A stretch of 64,000 nucleotides of DNA from Porites lobata (GCA_942486035.1 CALNXK010000003.1:3434501-3498500), one strand, 5' to 3'. Shown: positions 45,149 to 57,504, counted from the first letter of the stretch. Numbers and translations: made by a program. The notes: generated by a model not told the origin, from the letters alone.

Positions 45149-46173
45149 AAATCTTTCTTGCTTTGTATGTATAAATTTTTAACTCTTATTATTTTAGTTT
45201 ATGGCTGTACATATATATCTTTTTTTATAACATAGCGCGCGTGCTTGCCCTATATAACTCCTATTGAGCCGCTATGAACAAAATCTTTAATTTACGCACG
45301 CCCGTGCGTAAATAAGATGACGTGAGCATTTTTTTTTTACCTGGGTGCAAAGTTGTCGTCTTTTAAGCTGTAGTACCCTTTTCCTTCTCTTTAGAATATG
45401 GAAGAAACCAGCCAAGAACTGCCCAATTTTTCTATCGGCATTGACCTTTTAGGTCCTGATCCAACAAGCAGCAAAAATAAAGCCGAATTAAAATAAAAAA
45501 TCTCGCAAGTTGCGCGCCGTTCGCAAATTTGTCGAAGGCCAGCTGCAGCAAATTTTGGCCGAAAGACATTCACTGGGAACAGAACAGACACCAACTGGTC
45601 ATCAACAACATTTAAAGGCAAAATTTCCGTTTTTATTGCTGTTTTTAAATTTGTTATGCACTTTTGTTATCTCCGGACAATCCGACTGAAGCAGGAAAAT
45701 TTCTATCGCAATAACAATACAAATTACACAAGAAGACATAAATTTATTACTCACAAAAACAACTGCTGCCAGGTCTCCTCAAGAAGCCGTAATGACCAGC
45801 CAATGTTCGTAAATGAATATAAGTTTAAAGAAGGATGACAGTTGTCTTCACTAAAAACATGTTTTCTGGATTTCGCCGAGCAAAACGTAAACATCTTTTC
45901 AGCAAATCCAAATCATACTCCACGACTTCTTATGAACATGTTAGTTTTAACTTTAGGTGAACTTTAAGACTCTTTTACCTTTGTTTCTGCTTAGTTTCCA
46001 TTGATCGTTAACGAATAAAGAAGCAAATTTTCTTTCTCACTTTTACAGAAAGGATATTTTCATTCAAACTAGACGATTGTGGCGTGTTCATAATCAGCCA
46101 ATAGAACCGTTTGTTATTGTGTCACACGTTAAGAGAATTTTGCAGTTAATCAAAAAGCATGCATTTTTGTGAG
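45149..46173. other. gene-free stretch
   Basis: No gene recognised. A small TTTACGCACG / CGTGCGTAAA hairpin lies at about 45290-45315. Confidence 0.35.
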
Positions 46174-46388
46174 CTATGTTATAAAAGAATTTGCTCATGC
46201 TTTTAGCTGTGCGTATATCGAGTTATGGATGCACTTGGGAAGTTTGGAGAGCACTCAAGAAGCTAGAGTTGCACTCGGCTATCGCCTCGTGCAACTCTTA
46301 CGCATCTTTCGTGCTCTCCAAACTTCCCGCGTGCATCCATAACTCGATATACGCACGCTAAGCATGAACAAATTCTTAAATTTCATAG
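46174..46388. mobile_element. 215-bp palindromic MITE
   Basis: The left arm contains GCTCATGCTTTTAGC, GCGTATATCGAGTTATGGAT and GGGAAGTTTGGAGAGCAC. The right arm carries each of these inverted in reverse order. The arms are about 100 bases and the loop only a few. The ends approximate CTATG and CATAG. Confidence 0.8.
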
Positions 46389-46749
46389 TGTCCCCAATTA
46401 GCTTATATAGCTAAAGTATGTGACACTCGAATAAAGTTTAATATTAATATTATCATTATTGATATCAATATTATTAATATTCTGGAATAGTACGCGACAA
46501 TAATGCGTGAATGTCCGATCATTTCTCCCGATGAGGGGAGGGGTGAAACAAGCCATCTATCAGAAGGGGCTTTAAAATGGATTTTCTTAGCAGCCACATA
46601 AATCCTAGTGAAATTGGTATCAAATTAAAGCTGAAGGTCTGCAGTTTCTAAATCCACTTGTTAACAGGACGGTAACTGGTACATAAGGGAGATAGGGCAA
46701 GGTCAGGAGCAAGGTTTTTACGAAGGGTGGGGAAGTGAAGAAAAGAATT

Positions 46750-47295
46750 GAGTAGAATAGAATAATTCTTTATTTAAACACGGTAAAATTCGTCAGGAGT
46801 ATTTTTTTAAAAAAAATAAACCTAACTACCCTAAACAATATGCAAAACTGTCTACAACTAACCTAACTAAGAAATAAGAAATTTAGATGAGTCAAACGTT
46901 TAAATTGACTTACAGATTTAGCCTCTCTCAGGCTGTTCCAAAGAACTGCTCTGGTATAACTGAAGCTGTTCGATGAAGTTAGTTCGCGGAAACGGGACAA
47001 TTACTTTGTTAACAGAGTCCCTTAGCGAGTAGCGCGTTTCATATCGTTTAACAAATTTAGAGGATAAATATCCTGGAACCAGAAATTTATTTAAAGACTT
47101 TCAGACCATTAGGGCTTTTTGCATTTGTAACTGAGTGCTCAAGCCTTTCTAATTTAGTTGTCTAAATAAGCGGTTGGCATCAGCATCATATCTAGAAAAG
47201 GTTAGAACCGTGACGAGCAGCATGATTCTGAAGCTTCTGTAGGAGCTTCTGCGCCAATGTTGAAGAGACAGGAGCGTCACAACGAAGGAACTCTA
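46750..47295 (-). mobile_element. degenerate non-LTR reverse transcriptase C-terminal fragment
   Basis: Minus-strand frames, broken by shifts and stops, give LLQKLQNHAAR, then a QMQKALMVFKSLN-like piece, then YETRYSLRDSVNKVIVPFPR and QLYQSSSLEQPERG. This is the post-catalytic region of a non-LTR retrotransposon polymerase, comparable in position to the fragment at 6195 but from another lineage. The 3' end AATAAAGAATTATTCTATTC (minus strand) is typical of such insertions. Dead copy. Confidence 0.6.
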
Positions 47296-47574
47296 ACAGC
47301 TTTATTTAATGTCAACGAAATCGCTCGTATAACAAGATGGATGCGATAATCACCCACATAAGGGAAACCAGTGCGCGCATATAATATAACACAATCCTGT
47401 TGGTGCAACCTCTTCTTCCGCGTAAATGAATGCGAACTACCGAAAAGGTTAGAACCGAAACGAAAGATATAGTGCCATGATGTAGAACAAAACTTGATAA
47501 CAAACAGACTACGGCCTAACAGTCACTGCATGATAAAACTTATCGCTGCAGGATAAAACTTAACGACGTAAAGG

Positions 47575-48755
47575 CTAAAATCTAACATAGTCATTTAAGT
47601 ACGAAGGTGGTTTGCGCTGTCTTTGAGGTCTTGGACCAGGAGTCTCAGGAGGAGAACTGGGACAGGACGGCAGGGCCTGATCTGCGTCTGTCACACTGGT
47701 GCTGGGCTCCTCCTGTAGAACAGGTAGTGAGGGAACGCCAATAGGGGCATCAAGGGTAGTGTCATCGCATGTGAACGAAGGGAATTGATCCTCGTCAGAC
47801 GGCACGGAGGTAAGCTCAGGCGGCGCGGGAGGAGGTGACGCTGGTGATACTGAGGCTGTAGGCACAGCGGGGGTTACCGGAGAAGGCTCGTCATCCTGGT
47901 CTTGAGAGGCCTGGGGACCAGAATGATCGGACACTATAACGGAGGGAGAAGTTGCGTAACACTCAGACAACTTGACTTTGTAGGAGGTGGCCCTCAGTTG
48001 TGAACGTCTAAACTTCTTAACGAAGCACCAGGGGAAGCCAATGGAAACCATGATATAGCGATCACGCGCGCGAGACTTGTCCTTATCGGAAAGAGGTACA
48101 CAATGTCGCCAACGTGTAGTGAAGGCGTGTTTGGAACAAGACCGCGGGGGTTCTTAGACTTCTCACTGGAGGCCTGGTTATCGGAACGTTGCTCGTGTTT
48201 ACCAAGTATGGGGTCGTAATCAGACAACGGCAACTGTTCGTGGGTGAACTGATTGCGTTGAGTCCACTACTCGCGAGAGGGCAGTGGCGAGAGCAAGGCC
48301 AGCTGCACTTACTGGTCTGCCATCGGGCTCTTTTCTGATGAGCTCTTCCTCAAGTTCACGGACAGCCTTCTCAGCTACTCGGTTCTTGTTTTTGTTCTTA
48401 ACGCGACCGACATCGATTGTGACGTTCAGGTGGTTGAGAGAGTCGTTTTTAGCCATGGACTGAAAGCGAGGAGAGGGATCTACACGTATAATTGCTCTTG
48501 GGCCGTCAAGTGGGTGGAGATCGACAGTTAGTTGTGTGAGGGCGTCACTGAGGGTATTGTGTTTCTGGTCATGTACCAAGCAGGAAGCAGTGAAGGACGT
48601 GGTGCATTCTCGCAGCACTAGGATCAACTGACGGTAGCGTTTGATCACGTCAGCAGCAAAGGAGACGCCTACGACCTCTGGGGGATCGTCAGACGACTAC
48701 TTGATCAAGGAGCTTGGAAACGACTTCAGGGAGGCGCAAGTGTGGCAGACAGATG
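47575..48755 (-). pseudogene. LTR-retrotransposon pol relic: integrase core and C-terminus
   Basis: Three frames follow one another on the minus strand: about 48648-48220, 48233-47994 and 48051-47575. The first has LILVLRECTTSFTASCLV, LHPLDGPRAIIRVDPSPRFQ and NVTIDVGRVKNKNKNRVAEK, which fit an integrase catalytic core with its acidic residues. The second gives LPLSDYDPILGKHEQ and LHVGDIVYL, the post-core region. The third ends in a proline/serine-rich tail and RKPPSYLNDYVRF, a usual pol C-terminus. At least two frameshifts disable it. Upstream it stops at a CxxC-like remnant of the zinc-binding region, where a telomeric repeat begins. Superfamily (Gypsy-like versus BEL-like) is not resolved. 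Confidence 0.75.
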
Positions 48756-48780
48756 TTAACCCTAACCCTAACCCTAACCC
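48756..48780. repeat. short interstitial telomeric repeat (CCCTAA)n
   Basis: About four CCCTAA units, i.e. TTAGGG on the minus strand, the telomere repeat of cnidarians. It sits exactly at the truncated 5' side of the integrase relic, which suggests a double-strand break repaired with telomeric sequence. Confidence 0.85.
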
Positions 48781-51090
48781 GTCCCGATTAGCTGAGCTGT
48801 CCTTCGTTTTCCAGTAAGGGGAGGGTCTTTGATTAGGGTTAACCGAATTTTAGAGGAGTTTTTTTTGCGGTATCAGTCAGTCGCCGGGATACTAGTATGT
48901 CTTGCGTGTGAACAATCACTTAGGAGTTTCACCTACAAACTGAAAATAATTAACGTTAGAACTGAACCGTCTGAGCAACTGACAGGATAAAATACATAGT
49001 GCATCTATGACTGAAAAATTACATGGAGAAGTTACAAAAAGAGTCTTGAATGTAACCCGTTTTATTTACTTGTAAAGGAATGTAATAGTCCAAGAAGTTA
49101 AGAGACAAGGTATATAGGGCGAACACACGGGACTGGAGGTCATTGTCATACTATTACCCATACAAATTCTCTGAAACACAATAGGACCATTACCGAGTTT
49201 TAAAAACTCAACCGTTCAAAACGAGGTTAAGTGCGAAACCTTTCTTGTAAAAATGAGAATGAGTTTTATTTGCACGAGAATAAACTTCGCATTTAGCCTC
49301 GCTTTCAAACAGAAGCTTAGGGCAACTCGAAAATAGCCTAATTAAAAAATTATCTCAAAATTACGACAAAGCCCTGATTCAATTTGGAGACAGACACGTG
49401 TATCACTTAAATTTTTCTTGCTTAATTTTTTCTTTTTGTTCTTTGCATTCTTTTCTTTAATTTATTTTTTATGAAATAAAAGGAAATTTGTATTGCTGCA
49501 CTTTTCCAGTCCCCCCGTGACCCAACGCACGCAACGAAAGCGCCGCAGTAAGAGTTAGTTGTTTTTGAAAGTCTGTTGGGATTCGATGATGCAGAGGTAC
49601 TGAATGCTTGGAACCCTAAACCTCTCATTGGTTCCAGCATATCTATAAACCCTGTCCAAAATTGTCTTGCCATTCTCACTGTCGATTGGCTCCTGTTTCT
49701 TTGTTTGGAAATGTTAAGTTAAAAACATTCATCAGCCCCCCTTAACTTTTTTTGTAACTGCGCAAGCGCACTGTAGCTCCTTTTTCTCTTTTTTTGTGCG
49801 TTCACGTCCCCCAGAGTCTGATGTTTCTTTAGGATGAATGTCCTTCGAGAGGAAGGGAACAAATGGTTGGCAATTTGTTCAGCAAAGTTAGAAAACAATT
49901 GAGGATGTTCGTGATGATGAACATGCGGTTGCCTAATATATATAAGCCCATTTACTGGGCGAGTTCTTAGGTCGGTACGTACTGCAAGTACGGATACTTG
50001 CTTTTTTTTTTGCCGACATAATGACCCGTCCATTTTTGGGCTTTTAAATTTTCGGGATCCCTTTGTGGGAGAAGAAATATAAGGCTGTAACAATACATCG
50101 AACTATCGATTAATCGCGATATTAACTCTGCAATAGCGATGGATCTATAGTAAAAATGAAACATCGATAACAGTCGCAATAGTGAGCGAATTATGAATAG
50201 TTTGGATAGTTTCTACTTCTAACATTTTTACTTTGGAAAATATGGACGCCTTTTTTCACCCATCTTTGATTCTGAAGGTCACAATAACGGAAAAAAAGAA
50301 ATTAAAAACAATCTGCTGTCCTTTTGCACCTAGAATGTTTTAGCTTGTTGATTCTTGAACAGCTTTGGCGACAACAGTTTGACTGTTTAAGTCATGACCA
50401 GAGTGCTTGTTCAACTTTTTATTTGGTTTTACCAAAGGTTGTTTAAACTCTACTGCAATGTTCCCGTGTTCATGAAAAAACTCATTAAATTAAGTAAATA
50501 CCAATTGGCTCTGTGCTCCATAGACTACCTGAGTGTATTGTATGACCGAAACAGATATTTCTGAAAACTATCGTAATACTATCGCAATATCAATGTGACC
50601 TATTGCAATCAGTTGCATCAGTTAAAAATTTCCAAGTGTCACCCCTAAAGAAATAGCTGTCTGACCAACGATTTTATAGATAGTGTTTTTGGCGCACGAG
50701 ATTGACGCACTTGGAGCGACAGAAAATTAACGTTCAGAAGGAAGCGTTTTCTTTTTTTCTGTCCGTATAGAGACCAATTACAGAACTATAAATGCCTTAG
50801 TCATATGATAGATTTTAATTATAACAATTTTGCTGCAGTGACCTATTTCCAGTTCTGCACCAGGTACGTTACTTAGTAATTTGAGAGAACGCCGGATCGG
50901 TACGCAATAGCCACTCACCAATTGCAACCTTGACAAAAATATCAAGACACCCGAGAAAAGCAACTTTACTCTTAAACAACCAAAACGTCCCCCGCAGAAA
51001 CTTCAGATAATACTTTCAATAAGATTCGTGACACAAAGTGTAAAGATCGAGGAATATCGATAAACGGCCAAAGCGTCATCTTTAGCAAAG
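48781..51090. other. gene-free stretch with one MITE
   Basis: Apart from the MITE at 49181-49341, no gene is recognised. A minus-strand frame at 49719-50093 (124 residues, basic, C-terminal QKKLRGADECF) has protein-like composition but no known motif. A short run around 50095-50170 and 50560-50600 is enriched in CTATCG/ATCGAT words. Confidence 0.35.
49181..49341. mobile_element. ~160-bp MITE related to 21047-21222
   Basis: The left ATAGGACCATTACCGAGTTT is inverted at the right as CAACTCGAAAATAGCCTA. Internal AATGAGAATGAGTTTTATTTG resembles the other copy's interior. More diverged than the 21047 copy. Confidence 0.6.
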
Positions 51091-52089
51091 TCATGTTCGA
51101 ACGTACGAAGGAGGTGTGACTGTTCCAATCTCAACCACGTTTTTAGCAAATGCTGACTCCTTCACTTGACACAAGCCAAAGTCAAGTGATTCATGGCTTG
51201 AACGACGTCCAAACAATCGCTTTAACTCGACTCTTATGTCCCGCTTAACAAATGAATACACTATGACATTTACAGCAGAATTTAAAAAAATCAAAATCCT
51301 GGAAATCCGAACAATCTTGATTGTAACTGTACACAATCCGAACACGTCGCAAAATCCACGGTACGCTGATAGAAGCCAACAGAAGATGAACAACAAGACC
51401 ACTGAGGCAAACACTTTGAGATTGGATCTTTCTCTACTTCTTTGCCGCCTTTTCTTTGGAATTATACGGTCACAATATCTTTGTTGAACACTTTCTTGCG
51501 CTGCTATTCGGCGGGAATGCGCTCGCGTTATCACATACAGATGGCAGTATACGAGAACCATCATGAAACATGGAGTTATTTCAAGGAAGAGTATCACAAC
51601 TCCCGTGTATACTCTTTTTGCTTTGTCTCTGCTGTTAACAAGCGACTTTTCCCACAACAAACTGGGCAAAAGGGAAATAAATGTTGGTATTATCCACGAA
51701 ATAGATATCATTGTCACGACTTTAGAACGAGTCATCACGATGCAGTATCTTAGAGGTCTGGTGATAGCAAGGTATCTATCGCCAGTCATAACACACAGGT
51801 TTCCAACTGAGACGTAAAGAACCAGATTGTAGAATGTTATTAGCGCATGAATGTTTAGAGGTATCCAGAATGTGTGGATAATATATGTAGGTATTACCGC
51901 AAGACCAACCAACAAATCCGCGAATGAAAGGGAAAGGATGAACCAGTTGGCTGTGACATGAAGAGATGGTCGTTTAATGATGAGATATATAACAAGTGTA
52001 TTACCGAAGACTGTTGTTATCCCTATTAAGACTACCAAGGTCCAATACCAGACAACATCCCTTTCGCCAGGAATGCTCATGGATGCCAT
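51091..52089 (-). CDS. class A (rhodopsin-like) G protein-coupled receptor, single exon
   Basis: A 332-residue seven-helix receptor. The start is the ATG at 52089, because the codon immediately upstream is an in-frame TAA. Landmarks are TM1 FGNTLVIYL (N30), TM2 LSLSFAD (D58), DRY at 104-106 followed by LAITRPLRY, TM6 LLFIFCWLLSAY, TM7 NSAVNVIVYSF and helix 8 KRDIRVELKRLFG. Changes are V for P in NPxxY (NVIVY, 274-278), CWLL in place of CWxP, and no cysteine either at the start of TM3 or in the second extracellular loop, so the usual disulfide is absent, as in some MECA-cluster receptors. The third intracellular loop is strongly basic (PKKRRQRSRERSN), and the tail has a Ser/Thr-containing stretch. 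Ligand unknown. Confidence 0.92.
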   Translation of the reverse strand: MASMSIPGERDVVWYWTLVVLIGITTVFGNTLVIYLIIKRPSLHVTANWFILSLSFADLLVGLAVIPTYIIHTFWIPLNIHALITFYNLVLYVSVGNLCVMTGDRYLAITRPLRYCIVMTRSKVVTMISISWIIPTFISLLPSLLWEKSLVNSRDKAKRVYTGVVILFLEITPCFMMVLVYCHLYVITRAHSRRIAAQESVQQRYCDRIIPKKRRQRSRERSNLKVFASVVLLFIFCWLLSAYRGFCDVFGLCTVTIKIVRISRILIFLNSAVNVIVYSFVKRDIRVELKRLFGRRSSHESLDFGLCQVKESAFAKNVVEIGTVTPPSYVRT

Positions 52090-54939
52090 TTATGGCAGAT
52101 GGTCGCTGCGAAGAAAAATAAGAAATAACAAACAATTATAAGGGAGATTTAGAGTAACGTTTAAGACAACGGCAAACAATAGATTCAATGAGAATTTCTT
52201 AATAAAAAAAGAAAAAAGCTTGCTGCTAAAACAATTCAAAACAATTGTTAGAGACAAAATAACGTTAAGCTACTAATTTTGGGGTAGAAGAACCTAAGTT
52301 TTGAACACTTGAAACATGAGTAAAGCATAAGTTAAGGGAAAACTTGGTCACATGGTACAAATTAACGTTTGACGTGTCTCTAAATCTCTCTATTGTCAGC
52401 TTATGATGGTACAGGTGGACATTGAGTGTCCCAATGATCCTAAGAAGATACCCCGACTGGGACGGACGCTAGTCTCAGGAGATGATGTCACTGTGATGTC
52501 ACGTGTCTTTTAGACTGCCCAGGAAAGTAAAATGGGTTCCCTGTGGACATCTTTTAATTAGTATAGTGCATCTGTTATTAAATGATCTAGCCATCAATAA
52601 GTCAAAGTTATATAATTCGCCATTTCACAAGAGTTGAACTAAACCTTGAAATTCTTTTAGTCTGTGATCAGGGTTACGGACTTTCACGAGTTGCTTATAA
52701 TGTTCACTATTTACCTGAAATGTTCACTCTCAAAAGAACTTTTTCCACCATCAAAGCTCAAACTTAAGGTGAATGTGACATTCAAAAAAGTTTCCAAATC
52801 GACAAGCGACGCATCCCTCTCAGATAAAAGCTGCCATTAATAAGAGTAAGTGAAGAAATATTTTTCATACTGTGAGTCTGATCCCAATTGACGAACAGGA
52901 ATCAGATGAACAGAGACTGAATTCTCAAGTGCGTCACAGGTAGCTCAGTAATAGTTGAATCAGATTATAAATATGAGTCAGAGTAAAACGTCGATTCAGC
53001 TTAGCGCCAAACTGGGTAGTTTTCAGATCTTTCCGCTTAAGAGAGAGCGAATTAAACTCACCCCAATAACTTTACTATAAATTAGGTATGAACTCCTGAA
53101 GGAGAGTGCTCGCTCTATTATTCTAAAACGTTTCTTGAATACTGATTGCCTCTTGATAGGTTTTACATTTTCAACCTCCTTCTACTAATTTACATTATAA
53201 AAGGATAGTAATTTCCTTTTTGGATCATATTACAAGACATCTGCCTTACTGTTTGCCACCAGTTCCCGTTTATAGCCTCTAGTCAGTTGCTATTTTAGTC
53301 GAACTTAAAAACAGCATGCTTTACGGTATTGTTACATTTATCATCAAGGTGTCCCCCTTTCACAACAAAGGAGAAGATTATCTTAAAAGATAATCTCAAA
53401 GTATTCCCGATCGACTAACACGTTGGGCGTTTGCAAGGTGCTTTCAAACTGTAAACGTGACTACCATGATATGCAAATACAAAACAATGTTTTATTTCTT
53501 TCTGCAAATATATCATTAGGACAGCGAGAGAAACCAGCCCGTCTTAATTACCTTCATGTAAAGGGATAAAAAACACCAGTAACCAGGTTTTTATGATATT
53601 TTAGGACAAAATATATTTTTCCCGCGTTTTCGTCAAAGGTAAGACGTTCTCATTCCTGAGATCTGTGGCTCTCAATAACACCTTCATTTTCATCACACAT
53701 GTTTCTTTTTTTTCCCTGAAACACTCGGCACTATACAAGAAATAAACGCTTATAAGTTCAATTTTTCAGAGGTGTCGAAATATTTTTAAAATCAGTATAA
53801 CTATGAACATGCAAACTCGTTAGGGAACCTTTTGACTATGAATGCAGATAGTACAACGTTCCGCGGTGAATTCCAGTTCATGCATCATGGAGCAAGGGAT
53901 AACGAAGGGGGTACTTATAATCTTTAGCCTCTCTTATTCGGAGTTTAATATTACTGATACTTTAACTTACCTAAAAGTAAAGTACATTTACTCCTGCTTT
54001 CTTTTTAACTACTGAGATTTCCACTAAATTCTCAGAAGTTTGAATCTTGTAAAAAATGCCTTGGTCACTACGAAATCTATTGTTCTTCTGAATACATAGA
54101 ACAACAGATGAGATAAGATGACGCAAATGTTGCTTATTTAACTTCAGACAGCTGAGCCTCTTAAACTTTTCTAGTCAGATTAAACTTGCATTGTTTTCTA
54201 GTGCGAATGGAGACGTGCCATTGATTTTATTTTCGTTTAAAAGTTGAATGCAATTGTACTTGAAATGAATCACAAAATTAGCGGTTTTTTTGGTTTCCGT
54301 TAAACCCGCAATTTTTTAATTCAAGCTGATTCTGATTAGCTGCCTCTTTATCTTGAAAGGATGAAATCCGTTGCCGGAAATTTGTCACCCTAGAAGTTAT
54401 TGACTTTCTAATGTTTGCTTTTAAAGGGCTGGAACGGAAATCTGCCTCAAGCACCTCAAAGGCAGAGAAAGGCCTAAGTTGAAATAAATACCGAAAAAAA
54501 CTCTAACAGCCTGCTACACTTGGCAACGTAGTACTGATTGTAGCGGCTGCTGGATTCTTCTTATTTTCCATAAAAGTCTTGTTAACGTGTGGATTGTTAG
54601 CTACACCTTTTACTAGCACCAAAAATCAATTTTGACTGAGTTGATTGGCTTTTACTGATCGTTTTTTTAGGCTTATTGTTTTTTTTAGTTTTTTGATTTT
54701 TGGTTCTAAATTAAAACAAATGGGTCCAGCGATAGATGTGTTATACTCATAATACCACGCACTCTGTCGATCATCAACATGCGATATTTTTAAACCATCC
54801 TTATTTTCCCTTCGGGATCAAGTAACTGCCCTTGAATTCATTTTTCATCCATGTTAGTTTTAAATGTACCCGGTCTAGCCTGAGAATGTATAAATATCAA
54901 ATCTACGCAGGGCGACGTTATAGGGCAGCTCCAAATTAA
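52090..54939. other. gene-free stretch
   Basis: About 2.8 kb without recognised genes or bounded repeats. The left end would contain the promoter of the third receptor. A perfect small hairpin (AGATTATCTTAAAAGATAATCT) lies at about 53370-53392; it has no context suggesting function. Confidence 0.4.
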
Positions 54940-55200
54940 CCAAACGGTGCCCGCGACGAGAACAGCCAAAAAATTATTAGGTCTAATAGCAACAACAACA
55001 ACAACAAAACACACACACTTTTTTGTTGTACATTTCTTTGCCGTTGTTTTGCACGACTACAACGTGAATTTTCTGGTTACACGTTCTATGGAGGAAATTT
55101 CGCATGTCTTCCCGTTCGCTTTGTTTTCATTGCCGCTCATTTTCACCACTTGTGTCTGTTTATCAATTCATCTTCAGATGGATGGCATATCTTACAGGGT
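54940..55200. repeat. partial MITE copy (GCTTTAGCAACGACG family)
   Basis: It contains AACAACAACAACAA, TTTTTTGTTGTACATTTCTT, TGCACGACTACAACGTGAA and TATGGAGGAAATTTCG, in the same order as 57505-57770 and the reverse complement of 57869-58234. The terminal repeats of this copy are degraded. Confidence 0.55.
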
Positions 55201-55358
55201 ATTATCATTATTTTTATGTTTTAGTAAAGGGCAAGAAGTAAATGTGACAATTAACGTCGGCTTACATGTGCTGGATGGATGTACAGGCGGTCACGTGATT
55301 ATTAAATTTTCTCGCTTCCTTAGGTTAAAGGACTAAAGTAACTGCAAAAAAAATATAT

Positions 55359-55535
55359 AAAGAACCAAAACAAAAAGTCCAAAGACTACAGCAAAGGTGA
55401 TACCGAAAAGCTGATCTGTAAACCTAAAGAACGCTGGTATGATATGGCCAGCGGAAATATTGTTATGAAAACACAATACACGTCGTTCTGAATCAGCTTT
55501 GCATTAGTCTTTGGGCTTCTCGTTTTTGGTTCCTT
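55359..55535. mobile_element. 177-bp inverted-repeat element sharing sequence with 30291-30416
   Basis: The left end AAGAACCAAAACAAAAAGTC and following CAAAGACTACAGCAAAG are inverted at the right as CTTTGCATTAGTCTTTGGGC and CGTTTTTGGTTCCTT. Between them are GTAAACCTAAAGAACGCTGG and AATATTGTTATGAAAACACA. The 30291 fragment corresponds to the right half in opposite orientation. Confidence 0.65.
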
Positions 55536-57081
55536 AGGTCACCATTTTTTCTTGCCCACGGTGCTCCGCTGCGCGCGCTGCGCTCGCGAGAGCTCCACAA
55601 CTAAGATCCACACGACAGTTTAGGATCGCTATAGCTAATACAGCTGTCGGCAGAATACGCAAGAATGTATGACGTAGAAGAAGCACCAGCCTGGAGACCA
55701 AGTTGAAGGCATGAAAAGCATTGTTCTACTCCTACACTTTCACTCAGCTAAACAGGGAATGCCATTGGTTTATTCTTTGTCACGTTCCTTTTACTAAATT
55801 CAGCCTGATATTAACTGTATAATGTTCTCCCAGCAGTCTTAGCTCAGCCGCGCTCGGCAGGTAACCTCGTTCGCGGCGTACATGCCAGAACACCAGAGCA
55901 TGTAGGCCAGCAGAAGCGCTCTGATACCCTAGGATGTGAAAAGGCCACATTTGATCAGCAATTTACCTGGTCCCCGTTACATCAAAAGACGAACAACATA
56001 AATTATATACCGGAACAAGCACAAGGGCTTACAAAGGAATCATCTCCCGTCGAATAATTAAGTAGATGAAAAGCCATTTCCCTCGTTTATTTTCAAGTAA
56101 ATTCAGTTAACGGTAACATTTGCGCAACTTTCAAGTATTAACACATTATGTGAACTTATTTAGGTACAATTGTTTTCAAAATTGTGTGAATGCTCTTAAA
56201 ATTTAAAGCTTGCAAATACACTCTTTTTTTGATCAGGCTTATTAAAAGGCCATCTACATGAAATATTAATATTAAAAGAGAGGATAGTATACGGCTATTC
56301 AGTTGTCAGTCTCCATTAATACTCACTCCTTCTAGATTTGTCATGCAATAGGCAGATAAAATTTCTCTCTCTCATTACCTGTTTTTATTATGTACTCAGT
56401 AACGCTCTCTAACTGATTTGCAATATAAAAAATGTCTTACATCAAAAAGTGTAATAGAGTTGTAGCCTATTTGGTGTTAATATCCATGACTAACCATAGA
56501 TACAGTTTTAAATAGCTAGAAGGTACGTGAGTGGGTTATGGGCTCCTGGTGAACGTCAATTTGTTACCTTTATGCGTCAATTTCTCCCACATTAAAACAA
56601 ATTTAATCAAAATGAAATATATTCTTTGCTCTGCAAAAATACAAACAACTATCAAAGAATTATTTGAAAGTGAACATGAGATTCGCAGAAGAATGAAAAA
56701 GTAAAAACCTAAACGATTGAAAAAGAACCAGAAAAAGTCATTCTACTGCATGCGAAGATCATTCTTTACCCGCGCAGCTCAAAATATGATTATTCAGTTT
56801 CATATATTTCGATTCATGTCTTTTCCATCATCGGATATATTACGAATTCACGATGGCCTGCATAATAAAAAGCCCAAACTAGATATTCTTATTATTCTGC
56901 CGATGCTGAAAATATTCTTGTAAATATATTCTTATGTTATTGATACTTTTTGACGTATAGTTTACGTCTTTCGTACTGTATGTCTTGAATACCTTACATA
57001 TATATTACATGCACCGTTCATCAAAATGTCTCAAGTCACGGACATTTTGCCAAAGTACAGGTTTAGTCGCTTTATTAGCTA
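55536..57081. other. gene-free stretch
   Basis: No gene recognised. A GC-rich palindromic patch (CTGCGCGCGCTGCGCTCGCG) lies at about 55570. Confidence 0.35.
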
Positions 57082-57327
57082 CCAGGGCCCAGTTGTTCGA
57101 AGGCCGATTAGGGCTTAACCCGGGGTTAAATTTAACCCAGGTTTCTTTTTCTTGTGTTCAAAAGCATTTTCTCGCATAATTTTCTGTGCTATTTTTAGAG
57201 ATTCCAATCATCAACTTGTAGACAAAAAGAATTAAAACTGAAAGGCTTTCTAAGCTTTCATATCTGAATTCAAATATCGCACTAACCGTGGGTTATCTTA
57301 ACCCAGCTTTGAACAACTCGGCCCTGG
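57082..57327. mobile_element. 246-bp MITE (CCAGGGCCCAGTTGTTC ends)
   Basis: The left CCAGGGCCCAGTTGTTCGAA is inverted at the right as TTTGAACAACTCGGCCCTGG. Subterminal TTAACCC motifs are paired on both arms. This terminus type is widespread in animal genomes. Target duplication not clear. Confidence 0.75.
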
Positions 57328-57504
57328 CAGTAGTTTTGCCGTTAAGACAAAGCTTCTTAAACGGTTTGAAACATACAGCCTAGTGTATTGTTATTTTCAA
57401 CACAATATTACATACTATATAGATTTGGCCAGTGCTAAAAGCGAAGCTCTCGTTAATATCATTCTGTAGTTTACTCGAACAAAATATAAAATCGTTTAAT
57501 GCTA

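Noticed and set aside
46174..46388. Hairpin as a transcription terminator
   Set aside because: Arms of about 100 bases with transposon-like ends in a eukaryotic genome; a foldback MITE is the better reading.
48781..49100. Chromosome end suggested by the telomeric repeat
   Set aside because: Only about four units, with ordinary sequence on both sides; interstitial, not terminal.
49719..50093. 124-residue basic minus-strand frame
   Set aside because: Protein-like tail but no motif, splice context or neighbour supporting a gene; kept only as a note in the gene-free stretch.
8316..51817. Antisense frames inside the three GPCR genes
   Set aside because: Shadows of the real coding strand; no domain and poorer codon sense.
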